Assembly (NCBI RefSeq): GCF_040412085.2
Contig: NZ_CP115921.1
Coordinates: 992,001-1,056,000, forward strand
Direction of reading: 5' to 3'
Length of the DNA: 64,000 nucleotides
Origin: Vibrio sp. CB1-14
Lineage (GTDB): Bacteria > Pseudomonadota > Gammaproteobacteria > Enterobacterales > Vibrionaceae
Shown: positions 43,250 through 52,176 of the stretch, piece by piece
Layout of the letters: each line of letters opens with the position of its first letter
Numbering within the stretch: position 1 is the first letter of the stretch
Notes under the pieces: generated by a model
Databases searched by the model: none
Told to the model about the DNA's origin: nothing
Seen by the model: the letters and a program-made list of their open reading frames with translations, nothing else
Made by a program: the position numbers and the translations under genes

Positions 43250-44839
43250 ATGCCAAGCACCGAGCCTATACCCAAGCCCATCACGGAGCAGCAAGTTCAG
43301 ACCACCTTAGAGAAGATCGTTGTCTTCCCTCCGTTCTATTCGTCGCCCAAACTGGTGGCGTTTTTACGTTACGTTGTGGAGCAAACGCTGGCAGGCCAAG
43401 GTAGTCAACTTACTCAATATTCAATCGCGACAGATCTGTTTGAAAAGCCGGCGAGCTTTAACCCTTCTTCGGATCCTATGGTTCGTATGCTGGCAACGAA
43501 ATTACGCAAGCTGCTGACCGCTTTTTATGAAAGCAACAACGACAGTGAGCTTATTGTCATCTCCTTGCCTAAGCGCAATTACATGCCAGAGTTTGCAGTA
43601 AAAGAGAGCACCGAGCCTTCGCCACTTATCCCAAATATCAACTATCCGACTCTCGTGGTTCAGCCTTTTGCGATGACCTTGCAAGACCCGATCTGCAATG
43701 AAGTAGCATTGTCGCTACAAGAAGAACTTAGTTATGCACTGGGCTTGTTTGAGCAGCTAGCAGTGATATCGCCGCTGCGGGTGCAAGAAATGGCGGGAGG
43801 TTCACTGTCGTTAAGTGAGTTTCGCGACAAGCTAGGCGCACGCTACGTTGTGTCTGGGTCAGTGCGCCGTGCGGGTGAGTCATTGCGTGTAACAGTCGCA
43901 CTCAATGAGACAGAGCACGGCCTGCAAATCTGGAGTGAGCGATTTGTTTTGGTGGTTACTAGTGAGGATGTGCTCGGCGACCAACTCACGGTGGTGCAAC
44001 GTATTGCTACCAAAATGGCGTCTTCCTATGGCGTGATATCGATGCATGAATTTCAGCGTGTTAAACAGCAAGACTCGGTCTCACTCAACGACTATCAAGC
44101 GCGTCTCTATTATTTGGAGTACCTGACCAAAATGAGTCAGGAGCGCCTACAAGATATGATTACACTCTATCAACAGTTGGTCGCTGGTCGATACGCCAAT
44201 GATGCGAGAACCTTGGCTACGTTAGCTCAGCTTTATTGTGACGCCTTACTCTTTGGCATGATGAGCTATGACGAGGTGATTGAGCGCTGCGAAAAGTTGG
44301 TCTCGAAAGCGTTGGATTATGCCCCGCGTGATGGCGAAGTGATTTTGGCTCAAGCTTGGTGGGCATTGCTGACAAACAATCCGCAGAAAGTCAGCGGCTG
44401 TGCTGAGCGTATTATTCAGCTTAATCCTAACTCTCATTACACTATCGGCGCGGTGGGTTGGCTAGTGTGCTTGTCGGGCAATTTTGATTACGGCATCAAG
44501 ATTTTGACCAATCTGCTGGGCAAGGATGATTATTTCCCAATCTGGCTTAAGCTAAGTCAAGCGTTGAACGCCATTCGTCAACAAGACAATGAAGCCGCGC
44601 TGCAAAGCCTGGATTTGTTCTATGCAGAAGGAAATGTGCTTCAGACCACGCTACTTGCTTTGATTTATCAGGTCGCAGGCCAAGAAGAGACGGCTAGGCA
44701 ATATTGGAGCGAGGCTAAACAAAGCGTGATAGACATCGACGCCATCGCAGCGCAGCAACTTGATGTTATGATACTTGATAATTCCCTTCGCGCGACGTTA
44801 GAGCATGCCAGATTAAGCTTGGCCAATATCACAGACTAG
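43250..44839 (+). CDS. TolB-N/TPR protein with N-terminal HTH-like region
   Basis: This 529-residue soluble protein has three parts: an N-terminal helical region (about 10-90, with LVAFLRYVVEQTLAGQG and FNPSSDPMVRMLATKLRKLL) typical of the front end of adenylate-cyclase-like TPR proteins; a TolB-like domain (about 120-260, with YVVSGSVRRAGESLRVTVALN); and a TPR-rich C-terminus (about 270-525). No cyclase or kinase domain is present. Related proteins are predicted regulators or scaffolds. It is monocistronic between the siderophore operon and the arginase-family gene. Function unknown. Confidence 0.78.
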   Translation: MPSTEPIPKPITEQQVQTTLEKIVVFPPFYSSPKLVAFLRYVVEQTLAGQGSQLTQYSIATDLFEKPASFNPSSDPMVRMLATKLRKLLTAFYESNNDSELIVISLPKRNYMPEFAVKESTEPSPLIPNINYPTLVVQPFAMTLQDPICNEVALSLQEELSYALGLFEQLAVISPLRVQEMAGGSLSLSEFRDKLGARYVVSGSVRRAGESLRVTVALNETEHGLQIWSERFVLVVTSEDVLGDQLTVVQRIATKMASSYGVISMHEFQRVKQQDSVSLNDYQARLYYLEYLTKMSQERLQDMITLYQQLVAGRYANDARTLATLAQLYCDALLFGMMSYDEVIERCEKLVSKALDYAPRDGEVILAQAWWALLTNNPQKVSGCAERIIQLNPNSHYTIGAVGWLVCLSGNFDYGIKILTNLLGKDDYFPIWLKLSQALNAIRQQDNEAALQSLDLFYAEGNVLQTTLLALIYQVAGQEETARQYWSEAKQSVIDIDAIAAQQLDVMILDNSLRATLEHARLSLANITD

Positions 44840-44892
44840 CGCTCTTAAGTTGTTCACCATTTTTTGTACTTGGTACGACAGTTAATGTCCCT

Positions 44893-44939
44893 AATTACTC
44901 AAAGGTAATCTGAGTAATTTACGTTTGTAAAAACGTAAA
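44893..44939. promoter_or_regulatory. Two adjacent dyads upstream of the arginase-family gene
   Basis: AATTACTCA (44893-44901) pairs with TGAGTAATT (44911-44919), and immediately next TTTACGTTT (44918-44926) pairs with AAACGTAAA (44931-44939). They end 76 bases before the next start. Their arms overlap by two bases, so only one stem can form at a time, as in an attenuator, or they bind regulators. No T-run follows. Confidence 0.5.
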
Positions 44940-45015
44940 GCGTACCTACTGTTACTGTTGGTGCCCAAATTGTTACGCTAGTATTTAGCCATCAACCAAG
45001 TAGAGAGGCAATATC

Positions 45016-46167
45016 ATGTCTAACATCAAAAAGTGGCCTGCAATCGATCCAGAAAAAGTAGCGAAATATAAGCACATCTGGGAAAACGTTTCTGCAGCAG
45101 ACAACCTAGACCCAGAAGTTGCGGCATACCTAGCTCGCGTTAAAGAGCAAGGCGGCGGCAAGGGTATCGAACAAATGAGCTTCATCAACAAAGATTACCT
45201 AGGTTTCTATCAAGCGCCATTCTCACAAGATCTAGATAACACCGACGTTGTTATCTACGGTATGGGCATTGAAAAATGTTCTCCTACTGGTTCTTCACAC
45301 AAGTTCGCACCACAGCGTCTACGCCACCTAAGTAAAATGGGTATGGGTACGGTTGGTGACAACGGTGAAATCCCATTCGAATGGTGTCGTATCTCTGACT
45401 ACGGTAACTGGGATAGCCTAGGCCAATTCGAGCTGAAAGCAGAAGTTGAGCAGCTAACAGAACTTCTACACCACATGGTTGTTGAAAAAGATTGTACGCC
45501 GTTAGTATTTGGTGGTGACCACACAATCCCATACCCAACAATGCGTGCTCTAGGTGAGAAGTATGGTCCTCTTCGCGTTATCCACTTCGATGCGCACTAT
45601 GACCTATCAACTCGTGCTGACTTTGACTACCCATACACGTCTGGTCACTGGCTACCAAAACTGTACTCTGAAGGTCTAGCGGATCCAGAGCGCACAGTTC
45701 AAATTGGTATGCGTGGTCGTCAAACTGCGCTTGTAAAAGGTAACCACATCGCATTTGGTACCACTGGCTTCACGACCAACGAAGTTTACGAGCAAGGCGT
45801 TGATGCAGTAGCAGACAAGATCATCGAACTTTGTGGCGATGGCGGTCCGGTTTACTTCACATTCGACCTTGATGCACTAGATACTGCGTTCTGTCGTTCA
45901 AACTCAAGCCCAGATCCATTTGGTCTGACGCACCTTCAGGTTTACGACATCATTCGTAAAGTGAAGGCATCGGGTAAAGTTCGTCTTGTCGGTGCTGACG
46001 TCGCTGAGTACACGCCAGATACTGACCCAACAGATAAAGACGGCATCATTGCTGCTGGTTTCGGTTGGGAGCTACTTTGCTGGCTAGCAGAAGAGCGTAA
46101 GAGGGAAAACGGCGGCGAAAATCGTCACACAGTATGGCACCAAGCATTTGGTTCTGTATCGCTGTAA
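45016..46167 (+). CDS. Arginase/agmatinase-family ureohydrolase
   Basis: This 383-residue enzyme has all six manganese ligands of the ureohydrolase fold: His169 (GGDHT), Asp192/His194/Asp196 (DAHYD) and Asp284/Asp286 (FDLDALD). The family hydrolyses a guanidino group to urea plus an amine (arginine, agmatine, guanidinobutyrate or guanidine). The long N-terminus (about 75 residues before the core) and the block after Asp286 (TAFCRSNSSPDPFGL in place of DPAFAPGTGTPE) differ from ordinary agmatinase, so the substrate is uncertain. The ATG has GAGAGGC upstream. Terminator downstream. Confidence 0.85.
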   Translation: MSNIKKWPAIDPEKVAKYKHIWENVSAADNLDPEVAAYLARVKEQGGGKGIEQMSFINKDYLGFYQAPFSQDLDNTDVVIYGMGIEKCSPTGSSHKFAPQRLRHLSKMGMGTVGDNGEIPFEWCRISDYGNWDSLGQFELKAEVEQLTELLHHMVVEKDCTPLVFGGDHTIPYPTMRALGEKYGPLRVIHFDAHYDLSTRADFDYPYTSGHWLPKLYSEGLADPERTVQIGMRGRQTALVKGNHIAFGTTGFTTNEVYEQGVDAVADKIIELCGDGGPVYFTFDLDALDTAFCRSNSSPDPFGLTHLQVYDIIRKVKASGKVRLVGADVAEYTPDTDPTDKDGIIAAGFGWELLCWLAEERKRENGGENRHTVWHQAFGSVSL

Positions 46168-46187
46168 TCTTACTGCACTGATTTTAA

Positions 46188-46217
46188 AAACCATCGCTTT
46201 TTGCGGTGGTTTTTTTA
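46188..46217 (+). terminator. Terminator of the ureohydrolase gene
   Basis: AAACCATCGC (46188-46197) pairs with GCGGTGGTTT (46203-46212) around a T-loop, followed by further T residues. Confidence 0.82.
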
Positions 46218-46340
46218 TGCCTGCTTGATAACAAAAAATGATGAAAACGACAAAAAACTAGATTAGTGATACTCAACCAACTTTGCTTCAATAGCGTCCG
46301 AAAGATTGCTGTTAATCTTACTTCCAATTAAGGGTTTAAA

Positions 46341-46493
46341 ATGTTTGCTATTGATGATGTTGTAGTTGCAACTAAAGGTATCGATCTAGGTAAAATGGTC
46401 GTGACTGGCTTGAGCAGTGGCGGCTTCTACGTTCGTGTAGAAGTAGACGGCATGTCTCTAACTTACCCAGCAAAAGACCTACAAAAAGCGTAA
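46341..46493 (+). CDS. Small hypothetical protein (50 aa)
   Basis: This 50-residue protein starts MFAIDDVVVATKGIDLGKMV and ends YPAKDLQKA. It looks like a small beta-barrel (SH3-like) fold from the alternating pattern, with no signal or membrane helix. The ATG is preceded by AGGG at a slightly long distance. It is bounded by terminators on both sides, so it is a unit of its own. The family is not recognised. Confidence 0.65.
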   Translation: MFAIDDVVVATKGIDLGKMVVTGLSSGGFYVRVEVDGMSLTYPAKDLQKA

Positions 46494-46518
46494 CCTTTGA
46501 CGTTGAGTTCTTCTTTGT

Positions 46519-46548
46519 AAATGGCGACCCTAGGGTCGCCATTTTCTT
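46519..46548 (+). terminator. Terminator of the 50-aa gene
   Basis: AAATGGCGACC and GGTCGCCATTT form a near-perfect palindrome (46519-46544) followed by TTCTTTT. Confidence 0.8.
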
Positions 46549-46569
46549 TTGCTCTTAATTTTATCAATA

Positions 46570-46592
46570 CATTGCACCTTCACTGTGCAATG
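46570..46592. promoter_or_regulatory. Dyad upstream of the chemoreceptor
   Basis: CATTGCAC (46570-46577) and GTGCAATG (46585-46592) are perfect eight-base arms with a seven-base spacer; a further GTGCAA lies downstream near 46624. They are about 170 bases before the chemoreceptor start. Confidence 0.45.
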
Positions 46593-46762
46593 CCCCTCAT
46601 TAGTCCAGCTGTGCGCATTAAGCGTGCAACCGCTAGTTTTCATGCAAGCCTTAGCGCTACTTAGTATCAATACAAATTCGTTTTTCAACTTTTGTCTGGA
46701 ACGAAAGTTGCAGTTCAATCATAGACATAAAGAAAGTGGGTCTTTAGCCAAGGAGGGGAAAG

Positions 46763-47869
46763 ATGATACTTATCTTGCGCACAACACCGTTAAGCATACT
46801 TAATTTGCTCATTCTACTAGTGCTGTTGTCATCGGTGGTGCTGTTTGCGCTGAATGCGATGCTAGCGGGTTTTTTGGTATTGCTATCCATTGCGACGATG
46901 GCATGGCTGATGCTGTTCACATTGAATCGAGAAATGCGAGTACTCAATGAGCACTTTGAGCAGCTAAGGCATGGTGAGGTGCCTTCTGTACCTCAATCAC
47001 TTGGCCTACTTTATTCAAGCTTCCACGCCATTGATGATGTTCATCAGTTGATGCAACGAAAACAGCGCAAAGCGGAAGCAGTGCGTTCAGAAATGGCATT
47101 TTGTGCTCAAGAATTGGCAAGCAATGCAGCCGATGCGGCCAAGGACAGTGATAGGCAGGCGGAGTCGACGCTCTCTTCTGCATCAGCGGCAACGGAAATT
47201 TCACAGAGTATTGAAGATGTATCCACTCGCATTGAGCAAACCTTGCAGGCAATTGAGCAAGGCAATGTTCTTTGTGGACAAGGCAATCAGGCGCTTGTGA
47301 GCGTTCAAAGTAGTGTTGAGCAAGTGGAATCTCAAGTAGGCTCAACGGCGAAGAGTATCGTTACACTGGAGAGCAATTTATACACGGTCTCGGAGATGTC
47401 CCAGTTTATTCGAGAGATTGCCGAGCAAACCAATCTGCTGGCACTCAACGCTGCGATTGAAGCGGCGCGAGCTGGTGAACATGGTCGCGGGTTCAGTGTG
47501 GTTGCCGAAGAAGTTGGCCGCCTCGCTAAGCGAAGTCATGAGTCCGCTAATGCCATTACTTCTCATGTTGAACAAGTGACCGCGAGCATGAGTGATGTCA
47601 CAGCGATGATAGAGCAAGTTCGCGAGGGTAACACGCGTTGCACTGAGCAGACGCTGGTGGCTCAAAACACGTTGGAGGAGATGGGCATATCCATGGCATC
47701 GATTACCGATCAAGTTGCTGGCGTATCAGCCGCATCCGATCAACAAGCAATCGCGATTCAGGAAATATCGAGCAATATGGAGCAGGTCGCGCTAACGGCA
47801 AAACACAACGCCGAGACTGCCGCTGACAACGCTCAGGTGGCTGAGCATCTTGAAAAGCTGACTGCATAG
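46763..47869 (+). CDS. Methyl-accepting chemotaxis protein without periplasmic sensor domain
   Basis: This 368-residue chemoreceptor has two close N-terminal membrane helices (about 11-30 and 33-54) with almost no periplasmic loop, no HAMP domain that I can see, and a cytoplasmic signalling domain (about 95-368). The hairpin tip is intact ([20 protein letters not shown], then [11 protein letters not shown]). AAGGAGG lies a few bases before the ATG. It lies seven bases upstream of a membrane-anchored NIT-like protein that may act as its sensor, a split arrangement. Confidence 0.9.
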   Translation: MILILRTTPLSILNLLILLVLLSSVVLFALNAMLAGFLVLLSIATMAWLMLFTLNREMRVLNEHFEQLRHGEVPSVPQSLGLLYSSFHAIDDVHQLMQRKQRKAEAVRSEMAFCAQELASNAADAAKDSDRQAESTLSSASAATEISQSIEDVSTRIEQTLQAIEQGNVLCGQGNQALVSVQSSVEQVESQVGSTAKSIVTLESNLYTVSEMSQFIREIAEQTNLLALNAAIEAARAGEHGRGFSVVAEEVGRLAKRSHESANAITSHVEQVTASMSDVTAMIEQVREGNTRCTEQTLVAQNTLEEMGISMASITDQVAGVSAASDQQAIAIQEISSNMEQVALTAKHNAETAADNAQVAEHLEKLTA

Positions 47870-47876
47870 GGAGTGA

Positions 47877-48695
47877 ATGATGATGGATATTGTAATGGCC
47901 AATCTTCAAGCAACGGTTGTAATGCTTTTTGCCTGTTTGAGCATGGTTGTTTTTGTGTGGAAAAGGAAACTTGCGCTGAGTAAGAGCCAGCAAGCAAAGC
48001 GCTCGGGATTGCAGTACTTAACCACACTTAGACAGCTTCTGGCGGCGATTCAACAACACAGAGGAATCACCAATGGTGTGCTGTGTGGAGACGACAAATT
48101 GCAATCTCGCCTTCCAACGCTACAAAGCGACATTAATAATCATCTGCAGACACTGACTCACTTGGATGAGGGTGTCCGCAATACTAGCAGTTGGCGAAGT
48201 GTTGAAGAAAACTGGCCAAGGGTTCGTGTTCAGTTTAAGCAGTGGTCGGCAGAGCAAAATCTTGCCACTCACAATCAACAGCTGGCTTCGTTGCTTGAAT
48301 CAGTGGAGGAGTGTGCCCAATATTACCGTTTGACAGAGCTGCCACAGAGAGAAGGCGAGTCTATCGCACTGCTTTGGAATGATTTATTGAGGGTCGCTGA
48401 ATGTGTCGGACAGGCTAGAGCTCTCGGTACTGGTGTGGCGGCCAAAGCGACGTGCAGTAGCGTTGAGCGAATTCGATTGAAGTATCTGCACCAGTCGATT
48501 CGCCGTTTTGTCACCGCGCAACGTCATTCGGATTTTCCTACCGTTAAGAAGCTTCTCGGGACTATAGAGAATAAAGTGCTCGTGCTTGTCCCGAGCGTTA
48601 CCGCAGTTGAATATTTTGATGATGCGACAGCCGCTCTAGATGAGGTTTTTCGAGTATTTGACGAGCGGGTTACTGCACTTGGTGACAATGTTTAA
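47877..48695 (+). CDS. Membrane-anchored NIT-like (nitrate/nitrite-sensing) domain protein
   Basis: This 272-residue protein has one N-terminal membrane helix (about 11-29) followed by KRK, so the rest should face the cytoplasm. The body is four-helix-bundle-like with HRGITNGVLCGD near residue 60 and a second helical pair, fitting the NIT domain that binds nitrate or nitrite in sensor proteins. There is no signalling output domain. The ATG follows the chemoreceptor stop by seven bases with GGGAG upstream, so the two are one operon and probably one receptor complex. Confidence 0.75.
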   Translation: MMMDIVMANLQATVVMLFACLSMVVFVWKRKLALSKSQQAKRSGLQYLTTLRQLLAAIQQHRGITNGVLCGDDKLQSRLPTLQSDINNHLQTLTHLDEGVRNTSSWRSVEENWPRVRVQFKQWSAEQNLATHNQQLASLLESVEECAQYYRLTELPQREGESIALLWNDLLRVAECVGQARALGTGVAAKATCSSVERIRLKYLHQSIRRFVTAQRHSDFPTVKKLLGTIENKVLVLVPSVTAVEYFDDATAALDEVFRVFDERVTALGDNV

Positions 48696-48711
48696 GATGC
48701 TAGACTTGAGT

Positions 48712-48738
48712 GCTCTGAAGTATTGTTACCTCAGAGCG
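48712..48738 (+). terminator. Weak terminator after the NIT-like gene
   Basis: GCTCTGA (48712-48718) pairs with TCAGAGC (48731-48737) around a 12-base loop, with only a short T-stretch after it. Confidence 0.45.
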
Positions 48739-48754
48739 CTTTGCGAGGGTAAGG

Positions 48755-50290
48755 TTACAACTGCTCCTCAATCGGTAAGATACCACTGAACCAAGCGCCC
48801 ATGCGGCGCCAAATACTGGCGTCTGGCTCAGACGTCAAGGTTTCCCCTGTCGCGTGGTCAAACCATATCAAGTCCCCATCGACCATTTTTAACTCGTAAG
48901 CGGTCTTTGAGATTTCTTTGCCGATAGCGTCATAGACCTTATTTGCATACTCAGGTTGCTCGATAACAACGCCCATTTCGGTATTAAGATGGGCTGAACG
49001 AGGGTCGAGGTTCATTGAACCAACGAACACTTTACGCTTATCAATGACCATCGCTTTGGTATGAAGACTTGAGCGGCTGCTCCCTGTTAAGCTCCAGTTC
49101 TTTTTGATTTCAGCATTGGACTTCACTTCCCACAGTTCTACACCGCCTTTGACCAAATCTTCACGATATTTAGCGTACCAACCGTGCACGGCAAAGACAT
49201 CATTCGACGCCAGTGAGTTAGTAATAATGATGACTTCAAGACCTTGTTCAACGGCATTAATGAGATCTTTGGTGCCTTGCTCGGTTGGCACAAAGTAGGG
49301 TGAGATAAATACGAGCGATGTTTTCGAGTCGTCGAGCACAACGCTCAAGCTGTCGATAAGGGTACTTTGCTTACTGTCCGGTTTATTGGGTAAATCATAG
49401 AGCAGATCACCGATGCCCCAATACAGTTCGACCGTACCATTGACTAAATCGTTGTAGAGCGGGAGCTTAGCGAAATCATATTGACCACCAGAGAATTTCG
49501 CTTCAAGACCGAGCTCGTTGACCCAAGCTTCGACGTCAGCATCGGTATAGCGAAGATCTTGATTTGGTGCAATCCACTCGATTGGCACACTGTAATCACT
49601 GTTCCAATAAAGGTCGAACTGGCGATTTACTTGACGCACGGCTTTACCCACCATCATCAAATCTAGATCGGAAAACTCTACGGTAGATTCAATGGAATAG
49701 TATTCATTACCAACGTTTCGTCCGCCAATGATGGATACGACACCATCTACAGTCAGCGACTTATTGTGCATTCTGTGGTTTAGTCGCTCAAAGTCACTGA
49801 GCATTGCTATGCCGCGCGCAGAGCGAAGGTGATGCGGGTTGAACATGCGCACTTCGATATTGGGGTGGCTACTAAAGCGCAGCAGATCGTTGTCGTCGTA
49901 TTTTTGCATGTCGTCGAGCAAAAGGCGTACGCGCACGCCACGCTCAGCGGCTTCGAATAGTCGCCACGCGATCAGGTTTCCCGCTTCGTCGTCTCGGAAA
50001 ATATAGTACTGTACGTCAATGCTGGATTGAGCGGTTTCGATGATCGCCAGCCGAGCGAGTAGCGCATCGTGACCCTTATCCAGAGGGTGAAACCCGGTTT
50101 CATCAATCAGAAAATGGGAGGCCACTTCTCTTGCGAAATACAAGTCGAGTTTGGTTGGCTCATCATTGATGATGGTGTATGAAGATTGTTTTTCGTACCG
50201 GCTAGGGTCAATGCTGGAAGAGACACATCCGCTCAAAGTGACGATGAGCAAGAGAGCGAAAAAATTTTTGATAGACAAAATGTTGGGCAT
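48755..50290 (-). CDS. Phospholipase D-family lipoprotein (cardiolipin synthase-like)
   Basis: This 511-residue protein has a lipoprotein signal ending LSGC (Cys22) and two HKD motifs: His175/Lys177/Asp182 (HNKSLTVDG) and His410/Lys412/Asp417 (HTKAMVIDK). The layout matches the YmdC/ClsC-type and other PLD lipoproteins found in Vibrio. It might make or break phospholipids or act on other phosphodiesters in the envelope. It is monocistronic on the minus strand. Which lipid it uses is not determined. Confidence 0.86.
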   Translation of the reverse strand: MPNILSIKNFFALLLIVTLSGCVSSSIDPSRYEKQSSYTIINDEPTKLDLYFAREVASHFLIDETGFHPLDKGHDALLARLAIIETAQSSIDVQYYIFRDDEAGNLIAWRLFEAAERGVRVRLLLDDMQKYDDNDLLRFSSHPNIEVRMFNPHHLRSARGIAMLSDFERLNHRMHNKSLTVDGVVSIIGGRNVGNEYYSIESTVEFSDLDLMMVGKAVRQVNRQFDLYWNSDYSVPIEWIAPNQDLRYTDADVEAWVNELGLEAKFSGGQYDFAKLPLYNDLVNGTVELYWGIGDLLYDLPNKPDSKQSTLIDSLSVVLDDSKTSLVFISPYFVPTEQGTKDLINAVEQGLEVIIITNSLASNDVFAVHGWYAKYREDLVKGGVELWEVKSNAEIKKNWSLTGSSRSSLHTKAMVIDKRKVFVGSMNLDPRSAHLNTEMGVVIEQPEYANKVYDAIGKEISKTAYELKMVDGDLIWFDHATGETLTSEPDASIWRRMGAWFSGILPIEEQL

Positions 50291-50494
50291 AGTTAAAGTG
50301 CTGGTATTCGATTGAGTTCTAGAAATGCAGCGAGAGTGTAACGGCTCATCATAGAATTTGCACTGGGTCGCTGGCGTTTTTACTGATAAATTTCATAGCA
50401 ATTAAGTATAGCCTAATTGAAATCGACTAGGTTGCATAACAATTACTTATAACGAATCTTGCTCGTTTTTAGTTGCCGGATATTAGGAGTACTG

Positions 50495-51412
50495 ATGGCA
50501 GGTTTAGGCACCAATAAATATACCTTGTTTGGCATTATGGCCATTTTGCTTTGGAGCTGTGTGATTGCGCTAACAAGGGATATTGCCGAGTTATTTGGCC
50601 CGATTGGCGGCGCGGCGTTAATGTATAGCGTGAGTACACTAGCTCTGATGTTGGTCATGGGAAGACCAAAGATTGGCGAGTATCGACTTAGCTACGTGTT
50701 GCTTGGTGGCGGACTGTTTGTCAGTTATGAGATCTGTCTTGCCCTTGCATTAGGGATGGCAAATGATCGTCAGCAAGCCATGGAAATGGCGGTGATTAAC
50801 TACCTGTGGCCGGCGCTGACTGTATTGCTCGCAGTGGCGATGAGTGGTCGCCGAGTAAACCTTCTTGTTTACCCTAGTGTGGTGCTGGCATTTGTTGGGG
50901 TCGTCTGGTGCATTTCGGGAGATGCTTCTTTATCTATCGAGGGCGTTAAAAACAATGTAGCAACGAACCCGCTGACATATTCCATGGCATTCGCCGCGGC
51001 ATTTATTTGGGCGCTGTATTGCAACATTACCCCTAAAATGAGCGGTGGAAAAAATGCCATTGTGCTGTTTTTTACGATGACGTCGGTCACGCTGTGGATA
51101 CAGTATGCGTTGAGTGATGAAAGTCAGATGATGTTTACTTTCTCTTCTGTTTCTACGCTGCTGTTGGCTGGGGTCATTATGGGAGCCGGATATGCGTTAT
51201 GGAATCAAGCAATCATCGGCGGCAATATGGTGCTTATTGCGACGTTTTCCTACTTTACACCAGTATTTTCAACGGTGTTTTCTTCGTTCTATTTTTCCGT
51301 TGCGTTGACTCAATCGTTCTGGAAAGGTGTGGCAATGGTTACTCTTGGGTCTCTGCTGTGTGCTTGGGCAACGAGAGAGCCAAAGTCAGTTGAACAAAAA
51401 GTCAACGCCTAG
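50495..51412 (+). CDS. DMT-family exporter (YddG-like aromatic amino acid exporter)
   Basis: This 305-residue inner-membrane protein has ten predicted helices of the EamA/DMT type and patterns such as FGIMAILLWSCVIALTRDI and ALYCNITPKMSGGKNAIVLFF that match YddG, which exports aromatic amino acids. I chose the ATG at 50495 because AGGAG lies six bases upstream; an upstream in-frame TTG at 50459 has none. The neighbours do not clarify the substrate. Confidence 0.84.
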   Translation: MAGLGTNKYTLFGIMAILLWSCVIALTRDIAELFGPIGGAALMYSVSTLALMLVMGRPKIGEYRLSYVLLGGGLFVSYEICLALALGMANDRQQAMEMAVINYLWPALTVLLAVAMSGRRVNLLVYPSVVLAFVGVVWCISGDASLSIEGVKNNVATNPLTYSMAFAAAFIWALYCNITPKMSGGKNAIVLFFTMTSVTLWIQYALSDESQMMFTFSSVSTLLLAGVIMGAGYALWNQAIIGGNMVLIATFSYFTPVFSTVFSSFYFSVALTQSFWKGVAMVTLGSLLCAWATREPKSVEQKVNA

Positions 51413-51502
51413 CGCTGTGCACACTCAATGTGAACAAATTAGGCAATCTTTTTCACTTTACTATCGTAATAGGGACAGGTTTGGTGAAAAAGGCAAAGCG
51501 AA

Positions 51503-52168
51503 ATGCGGCGGCGAGCGGGCTTAAAATGGAACGTTTACGGGGTGATACTGGTTTGTCTGGGATTGTTGAACACCCCAATTGCAGCTGCTGCGCCCAGCGG
51601 AAAGCCTTGGCTAGTAAGTTACAATCAAGATGCCGTGACTTTGTACAAGCGTGAACACCATAGTGGCTTAATCGAAATTCGTGTTCATGCCGATGTATCA
51701 ACCACGTTTTCGGCATTTTTGAGATTGTTTGAAGACACCATGAATGTGCCGAATTGGCTACACAATGTCGACCAAACTAAGGTGTTGGCTCAACTCTCAC
51801 CGAATGAAAATGTCGTGTATACCACCTTCGCTGCCCCCTGGCCTGCTAAAAACAGAGACATGGTCACTTACTCGCGGTACTACCAAACTGGAAAGCGATT
51901 TGTGCTGGAGATCAGTGATGCTTCGGATTACCTCGCGCCACAACCAGACTATATTCGTATCCATAAGGTGCGGTCTCGTTGGGAACTGACCAAGATAGAC
52001 GATGGGCAGGTCTTTGTCGTCTACACCGCGTTTGCTGATGTTGGGGGAGCATTGCCAGATTGGTTGGCCAATCAATTAACAATAGAAGGAGCTATAGAAA
52101 CCTTTAAGGGATTAAAGAGAGAGATTGCCGATTATCAGCACCTCTCCCATCCAAATGTCATAGATTGA
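51503..52168 (+). CDS. START-domain lipid-binding protein with signal peptide
   Basis: This 221-residue protein has a signal peptide (about 1-29, ending AAAA) and a START (StAR-related lipid-transfer) domain (about 40-210), with PWPAKNRDMVTYSRYY and VRSRWELTKIDDG. START domains form a hydrophobic tunnel for lipids or sterols; in bacteria the ligand is mostly unknown. The ribosome site before the ATG at 51503 is poor. It is convergent with the CDF-like gene (nine-base gap). Confidence 0.8.
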   Translation: MRRRAGLKWNVYGVILVCLGLLNTPIAAAAPSGKPWLVSYNQDAVTLYKREHHSGLIEIRVHADVSTTFSAFLRLFEDTMNVPNWLHNVDQTKVLAQLSPNENVVYTTFAAPWPAKNRDMVTYSRYYQTGKRFVLEISDASDYLAPQPDYIRIHKVRSRWELTKIDDGQVFVVYTAFADVGGALPDWLANQLTIEGAIETFKGLKREIADYQHLSHPNVID

Positions 52169-52176
52169 GCTTGCGC

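Noticed and set aside
44840..45015. Guanidine riboswitch ahead of ureohydrolase
   Set aside because: The dyads there do not show the conserved guanidine-I or mini-ykkC sequence elements that I know.
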